Assembly (NCBI RefSeq): GCF_030445035.2
Contig: NC_080677.1
Location: forward strand, 31,967,329 to 32,031,328
Direction: 5' to 3'
Length of the DNA: 64,000 nt
Origin: Dasypus novemcinctus
Taxonomy: Eukaryota > Chordata > Mammalia > Cingulata > Dasypodidae
Positions 12,336-24,019 of this stretch are shown piece after piece (positions within the stretch are counted from its first letter, which is position 1; every line of letters starts with the position of its first letter). A model generated the notes under the pieces. That model had not been told where the DNA came from, made no database searches, and was given only the letters and a program-made list of their open reading frames with translations. The translations under genes and the position numbers were made by a program.

Positions 12336-13180
12336 TCACTTCTTGGTTTCTTAGTTTTCTGTCATTGTCACTTCATACACATATTCACGTGTCATCCTAT
12401 CAATCCTCAGCAACCATCTAGTAATCTAGGCTGTTCCAAAGCACGTCCCTGTGCAATATTTTTTTGCTCCTCCCCAGAAGGTAAGACAGACCGGAGTTCT
12501 TTTCTGTTTCCAGAGGATGAATTCAAAATTTGGAGAATTCAGAGGACTTGACCAAGGCCATGGAGCCAGAACAAAGATCAAAGTCTCAGACTCTGCACGG
12601 AGCAGGAGTATGAATTTTGTAGAGAATTCTACAGAATGAGTAAAGTATTCATAGTCTCCAACAGACACAATAAGGAAAGAAAGACAGATGTGAAAGGCTA
12701 CCCACAATTCACAAGTATACATAACAATGTGTTGCTGATGGCAAGTTTTTATTATAATAATGGTCTTAAAGTTGTTTCATAATTTCCATTATTGGCAATC
12801 TGTCAACTTCAGAATGTTTTCCTAATTATTCCCAAGTCAGCTTTACTGTTCTTGGAAAGAATTAGAAGAGGAAAGAAAGGTCACTGTTTTAAAAATAGGC
12901 ATGGAAAGGGCCATAAGTAACCCGGAGCCAGGACTGAAGGCTGCCCTGGTCTTAGAGCCTGAGGAAGGGGTCCAAGCTCTGTCACAAGGGGGAACAGTCA
13001 AGTCATGATTTTAATCCTAAATACAGTCCTTCAGCAAATGAAGAGCCAGATTAACTCCAAAAACTTGACTCATTTTCCTGTTATTGGGACCTTCCTTCCA
13101 TCCCAACCCTCATCTTTTCCCAATACAGGCAATAGGAAAGAAAGAAGGGAGAAGAGAAAAGGCTCACCATGTGTGCAGGC
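12336..13180. other. Intergenic sequence, nothing recognised
   Basis: Unique sequence. No gene, repeat or motif cluster that I can support. Confidence 0.5.
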
Positions 13181-13184
13181 TCTG

Positions 13185-13350
13185 AGCAAAGTGCGTGATG
13201 TGCACTTTCTCATTTAAACCTCACAGCAACCCTCAGAGGGAGGTAAAGGCCTCTCCATTTTACAAATGAGGAAACCGAGGCTTAAAGGGATCAAGTACCT
13301 TTCCTAAGGACACACAGATAATAAATGGGAAAGCCCAGGCTACATGACTG
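13185..13350 (-). repeat. MIR SINE relic, minus
   Basis: It shows CTCCATTTTACAAATGAGGA, AACCGAGGCTTAAAGGGATC and CTAAGGACACACAGATAAT in the reverse MIR order. Boundaries are approximate. Confidence 0.7.
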
Positions 13351-13624
13351 GAAAACCCATACTTGGAAATTTCAAATTTCACTCCCAGTAGCCATGAATT
13401 CACTTTTCCTATGGATATGGGTTCTGAGACCTTCTGACTCAGCAGGAGAGAAGCAGTGAGGAGTTGGTCTGAGGGAGTGAGGCCTGGATTTTGAATCCAG
13501 GAGGAAGAGGTACATCCCCAGGGACCTTTGGGGAGATTGAAGATGGTCTGTACTGACATAAATATGGAATCAAGGGTTGAGGTGTGCTTTCTAACCTACC
13601 CAGTCGAGGTTTCTGTGTCTTCAG

Positions 13625-13835
13625 AAACAGGTGGTAACATGGCAAGGCCATGTGTTTGGAAGCCAGACAGAACTGGATTGGAACCCCAGCTCTGACACTT
13701 ACCAGGATCTGCAGCTGTCAGGGGCCTAATACAAGCCCCCTTCTCAGTGCTGTTCTGAAGATTAAATGAGATGCCAAACGGAAAAGGCCTACCACAATGT
13801 CTGGCATACAGTGGGTGCTCAATGAATGTGATTTC
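13625..13835 (+). repeat. MIR SINE relic, plus
   Basis: Forward MIR order is visible: GGAACCCCAGCTCTGACACT, a gap, GAAGATTAAATGAGATGCC and CTGGCATACAGTGGGTGCTC before AATGAATG. Confidence 0.65.
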
Positions 13836-14190
13836 CCTCTTGTCCACCTCTGCCACTTTGGCAGGGCCCCTGCTTTGCCCCATTATGTCTGGGACTCCCT
13901 CCTCAACATTATACTCTTAGCAAGAGAGAACCAGCAGAGGGGTAAATGGTGCCCAGGGACAGCATAATATGTTTGTGCCCCCTCTCCCTCCATGGTACTA
14001 ACATTTGCCCAGCAATAAGGAGTGACCTAGCAAAACTAGGGTGCATTCATGCATTTGTTGAAATCAAACAAACATGGATATGGTAAATGCAACATTGAGA
14101 TAAAGAACTTTCTGACCAGCATCATCAATGGCACCCAGGATTCTGTGTCCTTTCTGCAACTATGTTCCCTAGGATCTGGGATAGTAAGAA

Positions 14191-14375
14191 GAACATCAAG
14201 GGAAGCAGATGTGGCTCAAGCAGTTGGGTGCTCACCTACCATATGGGAGGTCCCAGGTTCTGTTCCCAGTGCCTCCTAAAAAGACAAGCAGGCACAGAGA
14301 GCAGACAGCAAGCACAAACAATGAGGGTGGGGGGAGAAATAAATAAAATCTTTAAAAAAAAAAAGGAACATCAAG
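14191..14375 (+). mobile_element. Short tRNA-headed DAS-type SINE, plus
   Basis: A 10-base duplication GAACATCAAG flanks the insert (14191-14200 and 14366-14375). The head has A-box-like TGGCTCAAGCAGTTGG and B-box-like GGTTCTGTTCCC. The tail is AAATAAATAAAATCTTT followed by A's. The body is shorter than in the 26 and 27 kb copies, which suggests a different DAS subfamily. The head is a retroposon promoter and not a tRNA gene. Confidence 0.8.
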
Positions 14376-14474
14376 ACACTTCTAGGTTTCCCTTTAGAGT
14401 GGACAAAAGGCCTAGGTCAACAATCCATAAATAATTACTAGTGTGCAGTCATTGCCCTCTTCCCTATAGTGACA

Positions 14475-14780
14475 ATTTTGCATAATGGTTGGGTACACAG
14501 ACTCAAGTCAAACTGCTTAGGTTCTAATTCCAGTGCTACCACTCACTATACTTTTTTTTTTTTAAGAGGTTCCAATATAACCCCACTCTCCACTCCCCAC
14601 CCCCATCAATTTTTTTAATTGTATTTTTGAAGATATATAGATCACAAAAAATGTTACATTCAAAAAATATAAGAGATTCCCATATTCACTATACTTCCTG
14701 AAGTCTCAGTTTCCTCATCTGTAAAATGAGCCGTGTGGGGATAAAATGAGTTAGTACATATAAAGCATTTAGATGTGTAT
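14475..14780 (+). repeat. MIR SINE relic, plus, split by an L1 insert
   Basis: The left part (about 14475-14553) has the MIR 5' half (CTAATTCCAGTGCTACCACT). The right part (from 14697) continues with AAGTCTCAGTTTCCTCATCT and GTAAAATGAG, then ATAAAATGAGTTAGTACATA. The two halves join in order once the intervening L1 fragment is removed. Confidence 0.65.
14543..14696 (-). mobile_element. 5'-truncated L1 3' end inserted into MIR, minus
   Basis: An 11-base duplication TCACTATACTT lies at 14543-14553 and 14686-14696. The insert begins with a T run (the reversed poly-A) and contains AAGAGGTTCCAATATAACCC and GATATATAGATCACAAAAAA, which resemble the 3' end of xenarthran L1 copies as I remember them. 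The duplication supports retrotransposition; the family call is less certain. Confidence 0.65.
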
Positions 14781-14919
14781 CTAGAGAATAGGAAGACTCA
14801 CTCAATTATAACAATAAGTGTTATTTCCCTGGCTGTGAGCCAAAGGGAATTCTGTTCATGGAATGAAAGGAAGATGGATGATGCAAGAACCTTACCTGCA
14901 GCAGCTATACCAGGGGGGC

Positions 14920-15075
14920 AGCAACTTATATTCAAAGTCAAATTGACCTGGGTGTCAACACTGGCTCCATGACTTGGGCAAGTCCCTTAACCTCATGAGT
15001 TTGATTTCCTCCCCTGTAAAGTGGGGTGAATAATAGGTGTCCTGCCTTCTTCACATAGTTACTGGCCCAAATAGA
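14920..15075 (+). repeat. MIR SINE relic, plus
   Basis: It contains ACTGGCTCCATGACTTGGGC, AAGTCCCTTAACCTCATGAG and CCTCCCCTGTAAAGTGGGGT in MIR order. Confidence 0.6.
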
Positions 15076-15800
15076 GCCATACTGCCTGTCATTTTACACT
15101 GTTGTAACTTCTCCTCTTTAGACGTGTAAAGGTCTTATTAAGGAGTGCGCCCTCTGGGAGGAGCTGCATTTTAAGCCATAAGCTGCTCAGGCCCCAGTGA
15201 GCCATTCGTACATTCCCAGTATTAGAGGCATGGGTGAGAGGAGGGTTGAGGTAGGGATGTGGAGGCAGGATGGAGGAAATGAGGAAAGCAAGTGCTGAGA
15301 AGAGTTTCAAGACAGCTTATTTCCTTCATAATTTTACCCGAGGACCACCCTGCCCAGGACTTAGTAGTAATATCACTATTGTGATGCCACAAATATTGTA
15401 AATTGCCAAGTGAGAACTAATCCTGCCAGTCTCTTTTCTATTTTGATGAAAGACATAAGTTTGGTGGGGTGGAACTCTTTTTGGTATCTGTGAGAGATAC
15501 AAGAAATGAGAGAAGGAAGCCGGGTGGGGCATTGTTTTCACTGGAATGCTGGGAAATGGAAGGAATACATTACAAAGATAGGAAATCCTTGTTTTGAGAA
15601 AGCTGACTTAAAGGCATAGCAAATTGGGGACACAAAACTCCTTGGTCCCCTCTTACCAACCTCTACTCCCAGTGTTATTAATCTCTCTGGTGAAGGTTCC
15701 AGAAGTCCTCAAAAGACATGATATATTAAATCTAAATAGCATTGGCTGAGACCCTATTTATTAAATAAGACCTACACTGTGTCACTTGGTTATAAAGTTA
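15076..15800. other. Intergenic sequence, nothing recognised
   Basis: Unique sequence. No supported gene or repeat. Confidence 0.5.
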
Positions 15801-16290
15801 ACTGTGACAGAGACTGCTAACTGTTCTCCAGCTTCTGTTGTCCCCTTGTCTCATGGTGAAAGAGCTTCCAGTCTTCTGCTTGGAAGACGTGGCTTCCAAG
15901 TCTAAAAACTCCATTCCCCTAGCTCCCTTGCAACTAGGAGTGGCGGCATGATTAAATTCTGATTCAGTTATGTCAAGTGATGGCTCCCAGGTGCCTTCCT
16001 TAAATGACAGCAACGTGTAAGCCCCTTGCCTGGCTTCTTTATCCTTTCCTCTGTGCTGCTGCCTGGAATTTGTCTGCTGACCACCTGGATCTATATATAA
16101 GGCAGAGCAACAAGGTGGAAGAAGCCTGGGCCCCTGGCATCCTGGAGCAGTACCACACCAACCCTGGAGCTCCTGCGGGTGGGAGAGCTGTGAACCTCTA
16201 TCCTTTTTAAGTCATGGTTACTTTAGGTTTTCCAAGATTGGAAGTCAAGGCTCTTTCTCACTGGCATGATGTCTGAGAAAAAGTGCTTGG
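15800..16290 (+). repeat. Ancient interspersed repeat, family not assigned
   Basis: The order of CAACTAGGAGTGGCGGCATG, CAACAAGGTGGAAGAAGCCT and GGGCCCCTGGCATCCTGGAG, then TTTTTAAGTCATGGTTACTT, resembles a common old mammalian repeat (a block of gene-less sequence ending in a poly-A-like signal and GTTAAGCCACTGAG). I cannot name the family with confidence. No long frame suggests a gene. Confidence 0.35.
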
Positions 16291-18470
16291 CCTGTGGGAG
16301 CTGGACTTCCGAACTAACGAAAATATCACATGCCTGTGCTGTACTTGCCTTGTGCGCAGAGAGGTAAGGAGAACAAAGACCCTAAGAAAGAATGAGACAT
16401 CAAGATGCCATGTTTTCCAAATTTAGGAAGGGGAGAGGGAAAGAAGAATCCCTTTAAGAAAATATAACTTTCCCCAGCCTTTCTAAGTGGTAGTAAAGGT
16501 GCGTGAGTGTGTGTGTGCGCGCGCGCATGTGTACGCATGCGCTATATAATATATTCCACTGACAAATTATACAACATCTTCATAGAACTCCGGGTGACAG
16601 TAAACTTTTTTCCAGGCAAGCAGCCGAACCATAGAAAAAGTTGCTAGAGAAAACCAGCCCCCTATTATTTTTATGTGTAGGATATGCCACATTTTAAAAA
16701 TCATTTTACCTGCACAGTGATAACATCTAAGTGAAAGATTGGGGAGGGCTTGTGAAGAAGACAAACGAGAAGTTTCTCTGCAGAGAGAATGAAAATGAAC
16801 AAGCCTTCCTCAGGAGACCGGTTGAGAGAAACAGCCAACTCTTCTATTTCTGCTCCCAATTTGCCACAAGACCTAAAGTGAGCTATTAAACATCTTGGAC
16901 CTTATTAAAATGGGGTGGTAATTTCATATGGAGTGGGTATTGTTAGACCTTCTTGATTTCAAATCCAAACACAGCCTCTCCCTCAGAAAATGTAGCCTTA
17001 AGCTATTCACTTGCGTGTGGGGGTGGGGGTGAGTGGGTAGGGAGATATGGCTAAAGAGTAATGCAGTTACAGATAGATATTCCATATGCTAACTTTGACA
17101 TACATGCCTCAAATTTTTATTTCCTTGATGGGGAAACTTCAGGCCTGTTTTTCGTATGTTTGTCCTGGGTGGGAAATGCTCATAGGTAAAATAAGAATCT
17201 CTTTCAGGAGTAGTTCTCCTTTCCCACACCAGCTATTTTCTCTAACTATTTATTTTCCATCCTCTGAGTTTCCCTGTACTGGTTTTATGAAAGAGTCTCC
17301 ACCACTGTGGTCCCTCTGCTAGTCTACCTAATTGTCTCTGGCTCCCCAGTGAAAAATGGGGGACAGAGTTCAGAATTATAACAGAGCTGGTCACGTGCCA
17401 TGGCTGTTATTTTTTCCATCTCATCTATCCCTTAAGGGGCAAGTATGAAGGTTTGGGAAGATTTGCCTCCCAACTAGATGCATTGATTTGCAATGGGTTT
17501 AGATTAGCACTTTCAAATATAACTGCTATAGTATTAGACAAGCTTAATTTCAGATGCACCTGAAAGCTGAAAGCAAGAAGCATGCCAGTCCTTCAGTCCT
17601 TATGGAGTCTCCCCATTCTATAGATGTAGACAGAAAGCTTGGTTGGCCCTGCCAATGACTAGGTGTTGGATAAAAGCCCAAGAGCCTCAGGTCAGAGTCA
17701 AGTGCAACATCTCTGGCCCATGGCTGTGTTTTATTGAGGCCATTGGGCAGGAGACCAGGCCATGGTCCAGAAGCATGCCCCTGCCACAATTTGGCTGGGT
17801 GGCCTTGGGTCAGTCATTTCACTCCTCTAGGCCCTCACCAATGAACGGGGTACCAATCCCAACTCAGCCACACGCTGGGTGACCTCGATCAAGTCACAGT
17901 ATCAAGTATCAGGGGGAAGCCAAAGGATTTTCAGAGTGCCCCCCCATCATTGGCATTCTGTGAGTCCAGCAGGGGACACACACCAATACCTACAGAAGCC
18001 GCCTGGACCTTGGTGTTACACACTTTGGAGAACTCCAAAGCCTGGAGTAGCAGATCCTCAATTACAGCAGATCGTGTCGCCAGATGTTTCCCTCTCAAAT
18101 ATTTGTACATGTTGGCAACTAATTTGAATTGTTATAAAATTCTGTATGGGCCAAACAATGACTCTGGGCCACAAGACTGAGTCAGTTGGAGACATCTGCT
18201 GGCCACAGACCCGAGGAAGAGCCCCGCTGGTGAGGGCGGGAGGAAGCAGCAAATCTCACATGGAGGTCACGACATCTTTGACCAGCGCTGGAGCTGGTCT
18301 GAGCTCCACAGTCCAGCTGCTCCCACCTGGCCTCAGCACTCTTAGCGCACTTGAGGTCAAAGTCGGTCCCGGGCCTAGGCTCCTTCAGCCACAGAAGGGC
18401 TTGCCCGCCGACAGGAGGAAAGGAGCATGGAGCAGTCAGGACCAGGACCCTCAGGTTCTCACCATCTTTG
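16291..18470. other. Intergenic sequence with a TG/CG microsatellite and a weak MIR-like patch
   Basis: An alternating purine-pyrimidine run (GTGTGTGTGCGCGCGCGCATGTGTACGCATGCGC) lies at about 16507-16541. A weak plus-strand MIR-like patch is at about 17795-17840 (GGGTGGCCTTGGGTCAGTCA). Otherwise the sequence is unique and no gene is visible. Confidence 0.4.
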
Positions 18471-18479
18471 ATAGTGGCA

Positions 18480-19080
18480 GATTCCCCTGCAGTCTCCGGA
18501 TTAGGGGCGCCGGCTGCTCGCAGTGGGTGGGGGAGCTCGGGAGGCCCCACCGGGCCCCGGGCGCGCGCTCTGGGCGCTCCCCGCCGCGGGAGCTGCACGT
18601 GGTAACCTTTCGGTCGCTGCGGGCTGGCAGGTGCGGGGTGACGCAACTCTGGCGAGCCGGGAGGCTCCGGCTGCGCGCGAATCCGCGCGGGACGCGAAAC
18701 CTACGCGCGCAGGCTGCGGGGCGCTGGCGGGCCTGGTGCGCGGAGGCCGCGGCGGGCAATTCGCGGCCGGGCGGCCGGGCCCGCATCCGCGGGGCAACGA
18801 GCGAACGCCAGAAACGCAACGATTCGGATTTGACGGAAGGAAATTCGAACCTTTAGGGCCGGTGGGCTGGTCTCTGAGCCCATTCCTGCCTGGGCTTGAA
18901 AATGGAGACGTCTCGGCATCTCCCAGCGCCGGCTCCGGGAGGTGGTGCCCAGGCCTCCGGCTTCTCGGGGGGCTCTGCAGATGCCCCGGTTCCCGGGGGT
19001 CCTCACCTGCACCTGTGGCCCTCCCCCGCGGACACACAGCAGCGCTCCTGACGCGGTGTCCGTTCGAGACCCTTTCACCG
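18480..19080. promoter_or_regulatory. CpG island, intergenic
   Basis: A sharp CpG-rich block sits in otherwise A+T-rich, transposon-bearing DNA. Overlapping open frames on both strands (up to 283 codons) follow from the composition and have no domain. It may be an orphan CpG island; no transcript can be read from the sequence. Limits are approximate. Confidence 0.55.
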
Positions 19081-19279
19081 TTCCGGCCTGTCCTCCACGG
19101 AGGCGAAGCTCTGTCAAGTTCAAATAAAGAAGTCTATTTTCAGTATAATTCACGGTTTGTTCAAAAGGACTTTGAAGGTAGGCTGCAGTGTGGGAGGTCG
19201 CTGTCACCTTCACAATACCCGTCAAACAACAACAACAACACAGGTAAAACCTCTTTGGAACCAGTTTTGACACCTATGA

Positions 19280-19660
19280 ATTTACAGGTATTATTAAGCT
19301 TGTCCTGCAATCTCATTTTTGGAAATTTACCCTACACAATGCATTCAATAATATTTACTGCGTTATTTTATTGATAATGAAAAAGTAGAAATAACCCAAT
19401 AGTCAATATGAAAAAAAATGGTTAAATAAATGGTGAGCAAATTCATATAATGAAATACCCTATATATTACGGAGACCTGTGTGTTCACAGATCTAAGTTT
19501 ACATTAAATGGAAAAGTGAGTTGCAAAAAAAAAATACCTAAGGTATGATTCCACATTTGTTAAAATGCAGAAAGAAATTGTATGCTAGTGTCTGCAAGTC
19601 AATCGGATGTAGTAACTTTTCTATTTCATGGATATTATATAAGAAATATATTTGTTTTTT
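19280..19660 (+). mobile_element. Old L1 3' region fragment, plus
   Basis: It shows the pattern TTGGAAATTTACCCTACAC, AGAAATAACCCAATAGTCAA and AATGGTTAAATAAATGGTGA, then CATATAATGAAATACCCTAT and ATGATTCCACATTTGTTAAA. This is the order found near the 3' end of old mammalian L1 elements. Boundaries are approximate. Confidence 0.55.
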
Positions 19661-20780
19661 TATATACACATTCATCTTTTACTGTGTTTATGTGGTGTTA
19701 GTGGGAGGAGAGATGTGACGTATTAATTTACCACATTAAAAATTTCTTCAGAGTTTGATTTCTTTTTAACTGAGCATGCATTAGTTTTGTATTCCCCCAC
19801 ATACATGCATACACACACAAACACCCACACGTTTTTTTTAAATCATATCCCTTACCCATCCCAAAACCACAAGATTGTTACCAGTTGTCCACTTCTTTCT
19901 GATCTTTTCATTACTGCTAATTTTCCCTTCAACCTCTTCTCTTTCCTGTATGGTATCCAAGAAACTTCCATTCCTTTGTTAATTTTAACTTACAAATTGC
20001 CTTTTTTATATATGCAAATAGCTTTTAAATGCTTTAAACCAAAAGAATGGCAGAAATGAGAATATTACTTCCACTTCATCCATTTGTACAATTTAAATGA
20101 AAAGATTTGGTACAGCGTTTTTTTGTCCTTGAAAGCATTACAGTTTTTAATCCATTCTTTCTGAAGATCTGTGTACCATATGGCCTGTTTTGTCTTCTAG
20201 CAGCATATTCTCTCTCAGTGCAGGAAATCAGAAGAGGAGATCTTTAAAACATAGTTTTGTTCCTATTCCATCCAGAAGGGTTTCATGCCTCGTGGAAGAA
20301 ACAGCTTTGGAAAGGTGAACAGGCTTTCCAAGGACAAGAACGGGAGCATGCGGGCAATCCTGGCCCAGGGAGGGACGCTGTGAATGAGGATGAGGGAGAG
20401 GAGTGTGACTTAGGACATTGGGTGTGATTCTGGGATTGTTTAAATAAGTCTGGATGTTGTCCCAGAAGCTTAAGCTCAGTTCATTCCATGGGAAGTGAGC
20501 ATGGCTCCACTTCAAACATGCAGAAATGAAGGAGTTATCTGGCATTTTAAGATACTCAGTAGAAAAATGGCACCCAGTTGCAGTAAGCCAAGAGAATCCA
20601 CCCCCACCAAGATGTCTGGTGTGGTTCTTATTTATACATAAAACAGCATCTTATTTCCTTAAGAAAAGCCTCCGAATATTCCAGACACACAGCCACACCC
20701 GTAACTCACATTTTGCCCAGACCCCTGACATTCCTCTCCTCCTTTCATATTCATTAACAGCATCCCGGTAAAACGTGGGC
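19661..20780. other. Intergenic A+T-rich sequence, nothing recognised
   Basis: A CA-rich patch lies at about 19800-19830. I see no gene. Parts may be eroded L1 or L2 but I cannot support that. Confidence 0.4.
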
Positions 20781-20789
20781 TCTCTGAAA

Positions 20790-21005
20790 CAAACTACCTG
20801 CATCCAAATCCTGACTGTGCTGTGTATTAGTTTATGGCTTTGGTCAAGTTATTTAACTTCCCTGTCCTTTGACTTCCTCATCTCTGACACAGAGATAATA
20901 AGACTACTCATTTTGCAACATGTTATGCTGTTTAAATGAGTTAATGCATATAAAGCTTTTAGAACAGTACCTGGCACTGTAAGAGTTCAATAAAAGTTAG
21001 TCAAG
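20790..21005 (+). repeat. MIR SINE relic, plus
   Basis: Forward MIR order: GGTCAAGTTATTTAACTTCC, TTAAATGAGTTAATGCATAT, AAAGCTTTTAGAACAGTACC and TGGCACTGTAAGAGTTCAAT followed by AAAAG. Confidence 0.7.
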
Positions 21006-21269
21006 ATTATTACTTGCTCTTTTACACCCCAAAAATGTTTACTTGACCACTCTCCCCTTCTTAAACTACTCGCTGCTGCCTCTTCATTCTCTAAATTCTT
21101 TTAGTCCCATGCCTTTATTTAAAGGAGGTTCTAATGGTAGCTCCTTCCTTGCTGTTTGACTTCTCCCCCCTACCTCACAGAGGCAGTGACTGTATCACGG
21201 TCTAAAGAACACCTCGTGGCAAACCTGGGTTCTGGACTTCCTCTTCACCTGTTATACTTCCTGGAGTTT

Positions 21270-21640
21270 TCTTTAAAAAACTTTGTTGGAGTCTATTTTA
21301 CATATTGTAAAATCCACCCATTTCAGGTTTACATTTCAGTGATTTTTACCATATCTACCAAGTGGTGCAACCATCAAGATCAATTAGTTTTAGAACATTT
21401 TCATCCCCCAAAAATATTCCTTTACAGTTGACCTCATTCCCACCCCCAGCTAGAGGCAACCACCAATCTACTTTCTTTGTAAACTTGCCATTTTTTGGAC
21501 ATTTCCTATAAATAGGATCATGCAATAAATGGTCTCATGCCTGACTTCTCTCACTTAGCATGATGCTCATCCATGATGTAGCTAGCATGTGTCAGTAGTT
21601 CAATAATTTTATTTTATTGCCTATAAAATCAGAATGATTT
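21270..21640 (-). mobile_element. Old L1M-type 3' UTR fragment, minus
   Basis: It contains the familiar order TTAGAACATTTTCATCCCCC, GCAACCACCAATCTACTTTC, TTTGGACATTTCCTATAAAT, then CACTTAGCATGATGCTCATC and CATGTGTCAGTAGTTCAATA. This is the reverse complement of the 3' UTR of old L1 families. It is diverged, so it is an ancient copy. Confidence 0.7.
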
Positions 21641-21734
21641 TCTCTACCCAGTCTATGCAGATCACATCATGTAACAACACTGATAACATGTAATAAAAGC
21701 TAACTAGCTTTGCATTTACTATTCTCCAGGCTAA

Positions 21735-21950
21735 GTGTTTTATATGCATCATAGAATTTAAACTACATTGCAGCCGTATGGGCTTAGTAAGTGATATTAT
21801 TATATCCATTTTTGAGCTGTGGAAACTAAGATTTAGAAATGTGCACAGACTTGTCCAAGGTCACAGAGCAAGAAGGTAGCAAAATGGGAACTCAAGTCTA
21901 GATCTGGGTGCCAGAGCCAATGCCAGAGTCACCTTATACTACAAAATTCA
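21735..21950 (-). repeat. MIR SINE relic, minus
   Basis: It contains ATTATTATATCCATTTTTGA, a gap, CTTGTCCAAGGTCACAGAGC, then AAAATGGGAACTCAAGTCTA in reverse MIR order. Confidence 0.65.
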
Positions 21951-23380
21951 CAAAGCATCTCCATGTTCCCTGCCCTTCCATCCTCAAAAAAGTGAACAAA
22001 ACAAAACCCAGGGAAGTGACCATTTTAACCCCACTCAACATACAGGGAAATGGGTGGCGCTTTTGTCAAATGTAAATCCTACATGTGTAAAGAGTTGTTA
22101 CCCCATCATTTTCTCCTAACCTGCTGCCAGCCCTGCTCTGAGAACATCTAACCCTCTTGGGAAAGGACCTGTGGCCTGAAGGACTCAGTTTGGGTGGATC
22201 AGGTGCTCTGATCCCTGGAGTTTGCCGTAGGGTCTGGCCTGGAGCATCCCTATCCCAGCCACCTGGGGAGGGAGGCAGGCCCTTAACCCATCACCCCAAG
22301 AGGGGATGAATGTTCGTTGGGGGGGGGGGCTCTTTAGAGATCTGTGCCTCCTGCTGTACACAACTTTTAGGTTGGAATTCATGGTAGCACATTTTAACCA
22401 TGAGGACAGACCGTTCCAATCTCACCCAGTGGAGCCTTAGGGGACTGTTAATAGAAAGCTGCTGCTCACACAGAAACACTCTTCTCTAAAGCCCACCTAT
22501 GGGAGCTCTCCAGCTGCTATTTCAAGTAGTAAAACTTCTTTGGGGTTTTATGATGAGCCTCAGGTCCCACATTTATTCCAGCAGCTCTGCAGAGAGATTC
22601 ACCTTCAAACATGTACTATTATGAATGCATTAATAACATTTGCCTTAGTAATAATAAACAATGTGACTAACCACACTCCTAAATCATCTTACTATTTCTG
22701 AGACACACCCAAGCCACCCTCCTTAGTCACAGAAGAAAGAATCTGGAGGGGGAGGGCCCGGGGAGGTCACAGGGGTTGCCCATCCAAGACAACTCTCCAG
22801 TCCCTTGAAAAGAGCCAGGAGAAGCAAGTACTCCAAGAGCTCAGAGAAATCCCATCCTGGCTCAACAGCAGTGACAAAGGTAAGTGGCCTGTTTGATGGT
22901 GTGCAAAGCCCTTTTACAGCATCACTTATTTGTTTAATGAAAATAAATATTATTGATGGTAGATGTCAGGATAGTGGTGCCACTTGGGGGTGGTAAGGTG
23001 ATTATGTTCGGTTTCCTAGTCTACTGCTGTTTACCCAGGTGTGTTCACATTGTGGTATTTACTGACCCCCCGCACTTAGGGTTTATGCCCTTTTTGGTTT
23101 GCCTCATTTCAATAAACGTTATCCAAAAAGATGCAAGTAAAAAATAAATATTTTTGAATGAAAAGTGCCTAGCGCGGTGCCCGTCCTATGTGGGCGTCAA
23201 ATATGTGTTGACTAAGTGATCGCCTTGGAGCCTATGCTGGAAGCAAGTGCCCATACTGCTATACTGTTATCATTATTGGCCTTTCTGCACAGGTTACAAG
23301 TTCCATGGCTTTGTCCAGTGTCACACAGCTGATTAAGTCTTAGGGCAGAAACCCAGAGGCAAAGCCTCGGTTCCTCCCCA
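21951..23380. other. Intergenic sequence with MIR scraps
   Basis: Two MIR scraps are likely at about 23165-23215 (plus, AAGTGCCTAGCGCGGTGCCC) and 23265-23345 (minus, CCAGTGTCACACAGCTGATT). A G run lies at about 22318-22329. Nothing else is recognised. Confidence 0.4.
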
Positions 23381-23384
23381 ACCC

Positions 23385-23605
23385 GGCCGGAAGCGGGTGC
23401 GTGGATTTCACCGCAGCCGCGCGGGGTCCCGCCGCAGCCGGCGAACCCGGCGGCGCAGGACGCGGCCGGGTGGGGTGGAGGCTGCGCGGCGCCTGGGTGC
23501 GCGGGGCGGCCGGCGGGGCTTCCTCGCGCTCGCTTCCCCGGCTGCTCCCGCCCCGCGGCCGCCTCGCCCGGGTCACCTGCCCCAGCGACGGTGCCGCCTG
23601 CCCCT
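23385..23605. promoter_or_regulatory. Short CpG island, intergenic
   Basis: A compact CpG-rich block of about 220 bases lies between MIR scraps. Frames across it on both strands are compositional. No gene is recognised. Confidence 0.45.
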
Positions 23606-23859
23606 CCCCAGAAAAACACCCACTTTACCGCCGCTGTGGGATATCTTCGGTAAGAAGTAATGGGCGATGGAGGGCAGAATGTGAGAATAGTACGGTTTTG
23701 TCCCGCCTTAATGCCACTCTTCTTAAACAGAAGCAAAACCCCAAACGCAAGTCTCCCACCTGGTCTCCCCTTCACCTGCACTTAGCTGCAGGTGGTCCAG
23801 GCCCTGGGCCCCCACCTCTGGACCCACTTCAGTGTAGCCAAGTCACGGCTCCCCTGTGA

Positions 23860-24010
23860 CTCGGATCTGGGCCTCTGCCACCCATCTGAGGAACCTGTAC
23901 AAATCACTTGACCTCTGCCTCAGTTTCCTTGTCTGTAAAATGGGGATAGCAATAGTATGCAACCCACAGGGGTGTTGCCAGGCATAGGTGAGACGATCCA
24001 TACAAAGCGC
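23860..24010 (+). repeat. MIR SINE relic, plus
   Basis: Forward MIR core: CTGTACAAATCACTTGACCT, CTGCCTCAGTTTCCTTGTCT and GTAAAATGGGGATAGCAATA. Confidence 0.7.
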
Positions 24011-24019
24011 AGCAGCCAG

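Noticed and set aside
18523-19374. 283-codon frame across the 18.5 kb CpG island
   Set aside because: It runs from the island into A+T-rich L1-derived sequence and has no recognisable domain.
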